A DNA stretch of 8,473 nt, from the NCBI GenBank assembly GCA_030150425.1, contig JASLFY010000325.1, forward strand, positions 1 to 8,473. Reading direction: 5' to 3'. The translations under genes were made by a program, and so were the position numbers. Within the stretch, counting starts at the first letter, position 1; every line of letters begins with the position of its first letter. The stretch is from Yimella sp. (lineage in GTDB: Bacteria; Actinomycetota; Actinomycetes; Actinomycetales; Dermatophilaceae). Of the stretch, positions 1-5,854 are shown one piece after another. Below the pieces are notes generated by a model, which worked only from the letters and a program-made list of their open reading frames with translations, was not told where the DNA came from and did no database searches.

Positions 1-1
1 C

Positions 2-1069
2 AAGCGCGCCTACCGCAAGCTGGCGCGCAAGCTGCACCCCGACGTGAACCCCGGCCCGGAGGCCGAGGCGGAGTTCAAGAAGGTCTCGCAGGCGTACGAG
101 GTGTTGTCCGACGCCGGCAAGCGTCAGCAGTACGACATGGGCGCCGACCCGTACGGCGGTGCCACCGCCGGCTTCGGCTGCAACTTCAGCTTCACCGACA
201 TCATGGACGCCTTCTTCGGTGGTGGCGCCGGGGCGGCCGGTGCCGGCCCGCGGTCGCGCGTGCAGCGCGGCCAGGACGCCCTCATCCCGCTGAACATCGA
301 CCTGGCCACGGCGGTCTTCGGCAGCAACGAGGAACTCACCTTCGACACCGCGGTGCTCTGCGAGACCTGCGACGGTGACGGTGCCCGCCCGGGCACCGGC
401 CGCCACACGTGCGACGTCTGCCACGGCCTCGGCCAGGTGCAGCAGGTGCAGCGCACCTTCCTCGGCCAGGTCATGGCGACCCGTCCGTGCGGCGCCTGCC
501 GTGGCGTCGGCGAGATCATCGAGTCGCCATGCGTGGACTGCTCCGGCGAGGGCCGTCGCCGCGACCGCCGTACGTTGACCATCAAGGTCCCCGCGGGCGT
601 CGACACCGGCACCCGCATCCAGCTGACCGGCGAGGGCGAGATCGGCCCGGGCGGCGGCCCGAACGGCGACCTGTACGTCGAGATCCGGGTGCGCAAGCAC
701 GCCACCTTCCAGCGCCAGGGCGACGACCTGCACTGCTCGGTGGAGCTGCCGATGACCGCGGCCGCGCTCGGCGCGAACCTGCCGCTGGAGACCTTCGACG
801 GCACCCGCGACGTGCAGATCGAGCCGGGCACCCAGCCGGGCGACGTCATCACGCTGCGCGGCCTGGGCGTGACCCACCTGCGGATGAACAGCCGCGGTGA
901 CCTGCACGTCCACGCCAACGTCCGTACGCCCACCAAGCTCGACGCCGGCCAGCAGGAACTGCTGCGTCAGCTGGCCCGCGAGCGCGGCGAGGAGAAGCCG
1001 GAGCCGACCTTCCAGCGGGCCGACAAGGGCCTGTTCGGCAAGCTCAAGGACGCCTGGGCCGGCAAGTGA
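2..1069 (+). CDS. dnaJ: Chaperone protein DnaJ (Hsp40), 5'-truncated by window edge
   Basis: DnaJ is a cytoplasmic co-chaperone that delivers unfolded clients to DnaK and stimulates its ATPase. The frame is open from base 2, and the first visible residues belong to J-domain helix II followed by the HPD motif (bases 35-43). The GTG at 44 is therefore internal and the true start lies upstream of the window. Next come a Gly/Phe-rich linker (about bases 150-260) and the zinc-binding region with all four CxxCxGxG repeats: CETCDGDG (from base 359), CDVCHGLG, CGACRGVG and CVDCSGEG. The C-terminal client-binding beta domains follow. About 355 codons are visible against a usual 370-390, so only 20-30 residues are missing. 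The complete zinc region makes it a type I (DnaJ) rather than a DnaJB-like protein. Its stop overlaps the rsmE start (GTGA), suggesting translational coupling. Actinobacteria often carry two dnaJ genes; the rsmE/phoH side suggests the copy that normally follows hrcA, but hrcA is not visible. Confidence 0.96.
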   Translation, partial: KRAYRKLARKLHPDVNPGPEAEAEFKKVSQAYEVLSDAGKRQQYDMGADPYGGATAGFGCNFSFTDIMDAFFGGGAGAAGAGPRSRVQRGQDALIPLNIDLATAVFGSNEELTFDTAVLCETCDGDGARPGTGRHTCDVCHGLGQVQQVQRTFLGQVMATRPCGACRGVGEIIESPCVDCSGEGRRRDRRTLTIKVPAGVDTGTRIQLTGEGEIGPGGGPNGDLYVEIRVRKHATFQRQGDDLHCSVELPMTAAALGANLPLETFDGTRDVQIEPGTQPGDVITLRGLGVTHLRMNSRGDLHVHANVRTPTKLDAGQQELLRQLARERGEEKPEPTFQRADKGLFGKLKDAWAGK

Positions 1070-1803
1070 CCGCACCCCTGTTCCTGCTCGACGACGGTCG
1101 GCTGGCGAATGCGCTGGCCGGCCAGATCGTCGTGCTCGACGGCGCCGAGGGGCGCCACGCCGCGACCGTCAAGCGGTTGGGCGCGGGGGAGGCCGTGCTG
1201 CTGGCCGACGGGTCCGGCGTGGTCGTCGAGGGCACCGTCGCCGCGGCCGGCAAGGACCGGCTCGAGGTGCGGATCGACGCCATCGGCGACGCCACTCCGC
1301 CGCCGCCCCACCTGACCCTCGTACAGGCCCTGGCCAAAGGCGACCGCGACGACCAGGCGATCGAGGCGGCCACCGAACTGGGCGTCGACACGGTCGTGCC
1401 GTGGCAGGCCGAGCGGTCCATCGTGCAGTGGAAGGGCGCACGCGGCGCGAAGGCGCTGCGCAAGTGGGAACAGGTCGTACGGGCCGCGGCCAAGCAGTCC
1501 CGTCGCGCCACCGTGCCGACCGTCGCACCGCTGCTCACCCGTAGCAGTCTGGCCGAATTGTGTTCCGACGCAACGGTGTTGGTGCTCCACGAGGACGCCG
1601 AGACGCCGATCTCCGCGGCCCCGCTGGACGCCGAGCGGATCGTGCTCGTGGTCGGGCCCGAGGGTGGCATCGCGCCGAACGAACTCGAGCTGCTGACCGC
1701 CGCCGGCGCTCACGTCGTACGCCTCGGCCCGCACGTCCTGCGGTCCTCCAGCGCCGGCCCGGCGGCGCTCGCGGTGGTGCTCAGCCGTACGCGCTGGTCC
1801 TGA
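1066..1803 (+). CDS. rsmE: 16S rRNA (uracil1498-N3)-methyltransferase RsmE
   Basis: RsmE uses SAM to methylate N3 of U1498 in helix 44 of 16S rRNA on the 30S subunit. The 245-residue product has the usual family length. It has an N-terminal PUA-like beta domain (about 1-75) followed by a SPOUT domain with a trefoil knot. Visible signatures are LVQALAKGDRDD and the ELGVD stretch (about 85-108), KWEQVVRAAAKQSRR (about 133-147), the SAM-site loop VGPEGGIAPNE (about 196-206) and the terminal knot helix LGPHVLRSSSAGPAAL (about 220-235). The usual family motif in that last segment is LR(T)(E/S)TA; here it is LRSSSA, a modest deviation. The GTG start at 1066 overlaps the dnaJ stop by 4 bp. No strong Shine-Dalgarno sits at normal spacing (an AAGGA lies about 15 nt upstream), so initiation probably depends on ribosomes terminating on dnaJ. 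Confidence 0.95.
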   Translation: MTAPLFLLDDGRLANALAGQIVVLDGAEGRHAATVKRLGAGEAVLLADGSGVVVEGTVAAAGKDRLEVRIDAIGDATPPPPHLTLVQALAKGDRDDQAIEAATELGVDTVVPWQAERSIVQWKGARGAKALRKWEQVVRAAAKQSRRATVPTVAPLLTRSSLAELCSDATVLVLHEDAETPISAAPLDAERIVLVVGPEGGIAPNELELLTAAGAHVVRLGPHVLRSSSAGPAALAVVLSRTRWS

Positions 1804-1824
1804 GCCGCGGCGGTCCACAGCCGG

Positions 1825-1845
1825 CCGGTTTTCCGGATGAACCGG
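1825..1845. repeat. Short inverted repeat between rsmE and phoH
   Basis: CCGGTT (1825-1830) and AACCGG (1840-1845) are perfect reverse complements around a 9-nt spacer. Bulging G1846 would add two G-C pairs. There is no following T-run. It overlaps the putative -35 of the phoH promoter. It could be a weak terminator for the dnaJ-rsmE transcript, an operator, or chance in GC-rich DNA. Confidence 0.35.
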
Positions 1846-1866
1846 GCCCGGCCCGGACCGTAGAAT
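1837..1866 (+). promoter_or_regulatory. Putative promoter for a leaderless phoH transcript
   Basis: TAGAAT at 1861-1866 fits the actinobacterial TANNNT -10 consensus. A weak -35 candidate, ATGAAC (1837-1842), lies 18 bp upstream. With normal spacing, transcription would begin around 1873-1877, at or just before the ATG at 1877. No Shine-Dalgarno is visible there, which agrees with leaderless translation. The position is inferred from sequence only. Confidence 0.5.
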
Positions 1867-1876
1867 GGACCCCACG

Positions 1877-4009
1877 ATGACAGACAGCGACCATCAGCCC
1901 CTGGCCACCTCCCACACCGTCACCATCCCGCCCGACGTGCAGATGGTGCAGCTGCTGGGACCCCGGGACGAGCTGCTGACCACGATGGAACGCTCGTTCC
2001 CGCGGCTCGACATCCACGTCCGGGGCAACGACTTCCACCTGCAGGGCGACCCCGGTGACATGGCGCTGGTCGAGGACCTGCTCGACGAGCTGATCACCAT
2101 CGTCGACGCCGGTCACCCGTTGAACCGGGACGCTGTCGAGCGGTCGATCAGCATGCTGCGCGGGCAGACCCGCGAGCGTCCGGCCGACGTGCTGACGATG
2201 AACATCGTCAGCAGCCGCGGCCGCACCATCCGCCCCAAGACGGTCGGACAGAAGGAGTACGTCGACGCGATCGACAAGAACACGATCGTGTTCGGGATCG
2301 GTCCGGCAGGCACCGGCAAGACCTACCTGGCGATGGCGAAGGCCGTCGCCGCGCTGCAGGCCAAGGAGGTCAACCGGATCATCCTGACCCGGCCCGCCGT
2401 CGAGGCCGGCGAGCGCCTGGGCTTCCTGCCCGGTTCGCTGAACGACAAGATCGACCCCTACCTGCGGCCGCTGTACGACGCCCTGCACGACATGGTCGAC
2501 CCCGACTCGATCCCGCGGCTGATGGCCAGCGGGACCGTCGAGGTCGCGCCGCTCGCATATATGCGTGGCCGGGCGCAACCGCTCGACGCGCAGGTGTTGA
2601 CGCCGGACGGATTCGTGCCGATCGGGTCACTGCGCGTGGGAGACCTGGTGGTCGGCTCGAACGGTGAGCCGACCCCGGTGATCGGTGTCTACCCGCAGGG
2701 GCGCAAGGAGATCTTCCGCCTGTCCACCCAGGACGGTGCCAGCACCCGATGCTGCGCCGAACACCTCTGGACGGTCACCACCCGGTCGGACAAGCGCCGC
2801 GGCAAGACCCGTGTCGTGCAGACCTCGGACATGATCGGTCGGCTGCGAGCCCATCACTACCACCGTTTCGAGCTGCCGGTCGTGGCCCCGGTGATGGCGC
2901 CGTCGCGAGCCGTCCCGCTGGACCCGTACGCGCTCGGTCTGTTGCTCGGTGACGGCTGCATCACCGGCCGGACCACGCCGTCGTTCACCACCGCCGACCC
3001 CGAACTGGCCGAGCGACTCGACGAGACGCTGGGCGAGCTCGGCATCAGTGTCACTCCCCAGCAGGGCTACGACTACGTGCTGCGGCGGACCGCGGGTGGT
3101 CGTGGCGGAGTCATCACCGCGAATCCGGTGACCGCAGTGGTGCGCGAGCTCGGGCTCGAGGGCACGACCTCGGCCACCAAGTTCGTCCCCGAGCAGTACC
3201 TCTCGAACTCGGCGGACGTCCGCCTCGCGGTGCTGCAGGGTCTGCTCGACACCGACGGCGGTCCGGTCACCCAGCGCGGCCGGACCTGCCGGGTCCAGTA
3301 CTGCACCACCTCGCCGCGCCTGCGCGACGACGTCATCTTCCTGGTGCGCTCGCTCGGCGGTGTCGCGTACGTGCGCACCCGGAGCGCGGAAGGTCGCACG
3401 CCCGGGCGCGCGAAGGGCCGACCGGTCCCGTACCACCACGACGCGTACGTGGTGGACATCCGGCTCCCTGCGGGGCTGCCGCCGTTCCGGCTCACGCGCA
3501 AGCGTCACGCGTACGCGGCCACCGAAGTGGGGCGACCGCAGCGCTACGTGCACAGCATCGAACCCGAGGGTGAGGCCGAGACTGTCTGCATCCAGGTGGC
3601 GGCGGCCGACTCGCTCTACGTCACCGACGACTTCATCGTCACCCACAACACCCTCAACGACGCGTTCGTCATCCTCGACGAGGCCCAGAACACCTCGGCC
3701 GAGCAGATGAAGATGTTCCTGACCCGTCTCGGCTTCGGCTCGAAGATGGTCATCACCGGCGACGTCACCCAGGTCGACCTGCCCGGCGGCACCACCTCCG
3801 GTCTGCGGGTCGTGCAGGACATCCTGGACGGCGTCGACGACGTCCACTTCGCCCACCTGTCGGCGCAGGACGTCGTCCGTCACCGCCTGGTCAGCGCGAT
3901 CGTCGAGGCCTACGGCGCGTACGACGCGAAGAGCGGCCCCGGACCGCGCCGTACGCCCCGCAGCGGCGGCCCCCGTCCCACCACCACGAACCGGAAGGAC
4001 CCGTCGTGA
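1877..4009 (+). CDS. phoH: PhoH-family ATPase precursor interrupted by an intein
   Basis: PhoH is a cytoplasmic P-loop ATPase linked to phosphate starvation and RNA metabolism, usually encoded beside ybeY. The precursor is 710 residues; removing the 359-residue intein leaves 351, the normal size for the family. Numbered from 1877: N-terminal domain (about 1-100), GRTIRPKTVGQKEYVDAI (about 117-134), Walker A GPAGTGKT (142-149), and the LTRPAVEAGERLGFLPG block. The conserved MRGR is followed by the intein (233-591), then TLNDAFVILDEAQN with Walker B ILDE (about 599-602). After that come the TRLGFGSKMVITGD sensor region and the GL..V..IL...H.V tail. The last ~25 residues are basic, Pro/Gly/Thr-rich and probably disordered. 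I chose ATG 1877 over the in-frame ATG 1865 because the likely -10 box (1861-1866) overlaps 1865 and would put it outside the transcript; use 1865 if transcription starts further upstream. Both P-loop motifs must be rejoined by splicing before ATPase activity is possible. The stop overlaps the ybeY start by 4 bp. Confidence 0.95.
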   Translation: MTDSDHQPLATSHTVTIPPDVQMVQLLGPRDELLTTMERSFPRLDIHVRGNDFHLQGDPGDMALVEDLLDELITIVDAGHPLNRDAVERSISMLRGQTRERPADVLTMNIVSSRGRTIRPKTVGQKEYVDAIDKNTIVFGIGPAGTGKTYLAMAKAVAALQAKEVNRIILTRPAVEAGERLGFLPGSLNDKIDPYLRPLYDALHDMVDPDSIPRLMASGTVEVAPLAYMRGRAQPLDAQVLTPDGFVPIGSLRVGDLVVGSNGEPTPVIGVYPQGRKEIFRLSTQDGASTRCCAEHLWTVTTRSDKRRGKTRVVQTSDMIGRLRAHHYHRFELPVVAPVMAPSRAVPLDPYALGLLLGDGCITGRTTPSFTTADPELAERLDETLGELGISVTPQQGYDYVLRRTAGGRGGVITANPVTAVVRELGLEGTTSATKFVPEQYLSNSADVRLAVLQGLLDTDGGPVTQRGRTCRVQYCTTSPRLRDDVIFLVRSLGGVAYVRTRSAEGRTPGRAKGRPVPYHHDAYVVDIRLPAGLPPFRLTRKRHAYAATEVGRPQRYVHSIEPEGEAETVCIQVAAADSLYVTDDFIVTHNTLNDAFVILDEAQNTSAEQMKMFLTRLGFGSKMVITGDVTQVDLPGGTTSGLRVVQDILDGVDDVHFAHLSAQDVVRHRLVSAIVEAYGAYDAKSGPGPRRTPRSGGPRPTTTNRKDPS
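2573..3649 (+). mobile_element. Class 3-type intein with LAGLIDADG endonuclease, in PhoH
   Basis: The in-frame 359-residue insertion interrupts the PhoH motif MRGR/TLNDAF. It ends in Thr-His-Asn, followed by Thr as the +1 extein residue. Intein numbering: Block A AQPLDAQVLTPDGF (1-14) starts with Ala1, so the standard class 1 N-terminal nucleophile is missing. Block B (about 55-68) has His64 (B:10) and Trp66 (B:12, codon 2768-2770). Block F, EAETVCIQV, has Cys339 (F:4, codon 3587-3589). Block G, DFIVTHN, has Thr357 (G:5), His358 and Asn359. Trp66-Cys339-Thr357 matches the WCT signature published for class 3 inteins. In that mechanism the Block F Cys attacks the N-terminal splice junction, the chain transfers to the +1 residue (Thr here), and Asn cyclisation releases the intein. 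Position B:7 is Cys61 instead of the usual Thr. Boundaries are firm because the flanking residues reconstitute the conserved PhoH motif exactly. Confidence 0.95.
2915..3526 (+). other. LAGLIDADG (DOD) homing endonuclease domain of the intein
   Basis: This is the central part of the intein, about intein residues 115-318; the limits are approximate. Block C is LGLLLGDGCI (121-130) with candidate metal-binding Asp127. Block D is KFVPEQYLS with Lys203. Block E is LQGLLDTDGG (221-230) with candidate catalytic Asp228. Block H, FLVRSLGGVAYVRTR (about 256-270), follows. Both acidic residues and the Block D lysine are present, and there is no frameshift or stop, so the nuclease may be active. Its expected target is the intein-free phoH junction. 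A single-chain two-motif nuclease would act within the precursor or as the excised intein. Confidence 0.88.
3993..3999 (+). promoter_or_regulatory. Ribosome binding site for ybeY
   Basis: GGAAGGA lies 6 nt before the GTG at 4006, inside the last codons of phoH. It supports the GTG start that overlaps the phoH stop. Confidence 0.75.
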
Positions 4010-4497
4010 GCATCGACGTCCACAACGAGACCGACGTCGAGGTCGACCTGGACGAACTGCACGAGTGCGCCCTGTGGGTGATGCAGGAGATGCGGGTCCA
4101 CCCGGACGCCGACCTCACGATCACGGTGATCGACGAGGCGGCGATGGAGGTGCTGCATGTCAAGTGGATGGACCTGCCCGGTCCGACCGACGTGATGAGC
4201 TTCCCGATGGACGAGCTGCGGCCCGGCCGCGACGGCGAGGAGCCCGACGAGGGCATCCTCGGTGACCTGGTGCTCTGCCCGACCGTCGCCGCGAAGCAGG
4301 CGGCGGAGGCGGGTCACACCACCGAGGAGGAGCTGCTGCTGCTCACCGTCCACGGCATCCTGCACCTGCTCGGTTTCGACCACGCCGAGCCGCAGGAGCG
4401 CCGCGAGATGTTCGACCTGCAGCGCACGCTGTTGCTGACCTTCCTGGCGCGCAGGCCGCGCGCCGCCCACTCGATCACGCCGCCGTCGGGGGAGTGA
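4006..4497 (+). CDS. ybeY: Endoribonuclease YbeY (rRNA maturation factor)
   Basis: YbeY is a zinc-dependent single-strand endoribonuclease (UPF0054) needed for 16S rRNA 3'-end maturation and 70S ribosome quality control. The 163-residue product has family length. It shows the family motif TDVMSFPMDE (61-70), the strand GILGDLVLCP (83-92) and the zinc-binding HGILHLLGFDH signature with His116, His120 and His126. The N-terminus VHNETDVEVDLDEL is typical of actinobacterial homologues. GTG 4006 forms a GTGA overlap with the phoH stop and has a good Shine-Dalgarno at 3993-3999, pointing to tight co-expression with PhoH. All expected metal ligands are present and nothing suggests truncation. Confidence 0.97.
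   Translation: MSIDVHNETDVEVDLDELHECALWVMQEMRVHPDADLTITVIDEAAMEVLHVKWMDLPGPTDVMSFPMDELRPGRDGEEPDEGILGDLVLCPTVAAKQAAEAGHTTEEELLLLTVHGILHLLGFDHAEPQERREMFDLQRTLLLTFLARRPRAAHSITPPSGE
4488..4494 (+). promoter_or_regulatory. Ribosome binding site for the CBS/CorC protein
   Basis: GGGGGAG, directly before the ybeY stop, lies 10 nt upstream of the GTG at 4505. It supports that start, although the spacing is slightly long. Confidence 0.55.
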
Positions 4498-4504
4498 ACC
4501 CTTC

Positions 4505-5854
4505 GTGATCCTGTTGCTCGTCGCCGCGCTCTGCGCGGTGATCATCGGCGCGACCCTCGCGGCCGTCGAGAGTGCGCTCGGGCGGGTCGGACGAACCCAG
4601 GCCGAGGAGTTCGTCGCCCAGGAACGACGCGGCGCGGCGACCCTCGCCGAACTGGTCGAGGACAGCAGCCCGGCCCTGATGGTGCTGAACTTCCTGCGCG
4701 TGGTCGCCGAGATGTCCGCCGCCGTCCTGGTGACCATCGCGGTCTACCGCTGGCTCGACCACTTCTGGGCGGTCCTCGGGGTGTCGATCGCGATCCTCGC
4801 GGTCGTCAGCTTCGTGCTGGTCGGTGTCTCGCCGCGCACCCTCGGCCGCCGCAACGCGGGGTCCATCGCGTTGCTCACCGCCCCGGCGGTGCGCTGGATG
4901 CGTGACCTGCTCGGTCCGATCGCGCATCTGCTGGTCCGGCTCGGCAACGCCGCGACGCCCGGCCGCGGCTTCCGCGACGGCCCGTTCGACTCCGAGGCGG
5001 AGCTGCGCGAGTTCGTGGACCTGGCCGGCGACTCGGAACTGATCGAGGCCGAGGAACGCAAGATGATCCACTCGGTCTTCGAGCTCGGCGACACGATCGC
5101 CCGCGAGGTGATGGTGCCGCGTACGGACGTCGTCACCATCGAGCGCGACAAGACGCTGCGCCACGCGATGTCGTTGTTCAACCGGTCCGGCTTCTCGCGC
5201 GTCCCGGTCGTCGCCGGGGGCCCGGACGAGGTCGAGGGGATGCTCTACCTCAAGGACGTCGCCGAGCGGCTGACCAGCGGCCGTGAGGACCACCGCGACG
5301 AACCGGTCCACGACCTGATGCGTGAGGCGACGTTCGTGCCGGACAGCAAGCCGGCCGACGACCTGCTGCGCGAGATGCAGGCCGGCCGTCGACACTCCGC
5401 GATCGTGATCGACGAGTACGGCGGCACCGCCGGTCTCGTCACACTGGAGGACATCCTCGAGGAGGTCGTCGGTGAGATCGACGACGAGTTCGACCGGGTC
5501 ACCCCCGGCGTCGAGGTGCTCGACGACGGCACCACGCGGGTGCCGGCGCGGATGGCGGTCGACGATTTCGCCGAGCTGTTCGCGGTCCACCTCGACGTCG
5601 ACGACGTCGACACGGTCGGCGGTCTGCTGACCAAGGTGCTCGGACGGGTGCCGCTGGTCGGCGCGACGGCCGAGGTCGAGGGCATGCGGCTCAGCGCCGA
5701 CCGGATGGCGGGTCGCCGACACCAGATCGCCACGGTGCTGGTGGACCGGCTGCCCGCGCAGGACAACGCCGATCCGGCGGACGATGACCCTGACGTCTCC
5801 GACATACTTCGGGAGCGCGACGCAGCGGCGGGAAGGAAGAACAATGAGCAGTGA
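4505..5854 (+). CDS. HlyC/CorC-family membrane protein (DUF21, CBS pair, CorC_HlyC)
   Basis: The 449-residue integral membrane protein is of the type often annotated as hemolysin C or CorC-like and related to CNNM/MpfA magnesium exporters. The N-terminal DUF21-like region has hydrophobic segments at about 1-21, 66-80, 87-107 and a weaker one at 119-146. The first carries the AAVESALGRVGR signature. Next are an acidic helical linker (FDSEAELREFVDLAGDSELI, about 161-180) and EERKMIHSVFELGD. The CBS pair covers about 200-256 (EVMVPRTDVVTI) and 268-325 (VIDEYGGTAGLVTLEDILEEVVGEI). A CorC_HlyC domain (about 340-415) and an acidic tail complete it. CBS domains usually bind adenine nucleotides to gate function. 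The family is commonly found between ybeY and era in actinobacteria. A divalent-cation efflux role is inferred from homology, and older hemolysin labels should not be taken literally. Its 3' end overlaps era by 11 bp. Confidence 0.93.
   Translation: MILLLVAALCAVIIGATLAAVESALGRVGRTQAEEFVAQERRGAATLAELVEDSSPALMVLNFLRVVAEMSAAVLVTIAVYRWLDHFWAVLGVSIAILAVVSFVLVGVSPRTLGRRNAGSIALLTAPAVRWMRDLLGPIAHLLVRLGNAATPGRGFRDGPFDSEAELREFVDLAGDSELIEAEERKMIHSVFELGDTIAREVMVPRTDVVTIERDKTLRHAMSLFNRSGFSRVPVVAGGPDEVEGMLYLKDVAERLTSGREDHRDEPVHDLMREATFVPDSKPADDLLREMQAGRRHSAIVIDEYGGTAGLVTLEDILEEVVGEIDDEFDRVTPGVEVLDDGTTRVPARMAVDDFAELFAVHLDVDDVDTVGGLLTKVLGRVPLVGATAEVEGMRLSADRMAGRRHQIATVLVDRLPAQDNADPADDDPDVSDILRERDAAAGRKNNEQ
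5831..5837 (+). promoter_or_regulatory. Ribosome binding site that decides the era start
   Basis: GGAAGGA lies 6 nt upstream of ATG 5844 inside the 3' end of the preceding gene. This selects 5844 over the in-frame ATG at 5784, which would add 20 non-conserved residues. Confidence 0.8.

Noticed and set aside
44..46. GTG at 44 as the start of dnaJ
   Set aside because: It falls immediately after the HPD motif. The J-domain residues before it are in frame, so the real start is upstream of the window.
124..936. 270-codon - strand open frame opposite dnaJ
   Set aside because: It is the reverse complement of the DnaJ zinc-finger and C-terminal domains and has no independent protein signature.
967..2578. 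Long - strand open frames opposite rsmE and the start of phoH (967-1875 and 1781-2578)
   Set aside because: Both lie opposite conserved coding sequence, have biased composition and show no motifs.
2573..3649. Insertion in phoH as an assembly error or a separate gene
   Set aside because: It keeps the frame, has all intein splicing and endonuclease blocks in order, and its removal exactly restores the conserved PhoH motif.
2627..3883. 418-codon - strand open frame opposite the PhoH intein
   Set aside because: It is antisense to the intein and Walker B region, with composition typical of a reverse-frame shadow and no motif of its own.
5784..5786. ATG 5784 as the era start
   Set aside because: It has no Shine-Dalgarno and would add 20 non-conserved residues inside the CBS gene. 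ATG 5844 has GGAAGGA at ideal spacing.
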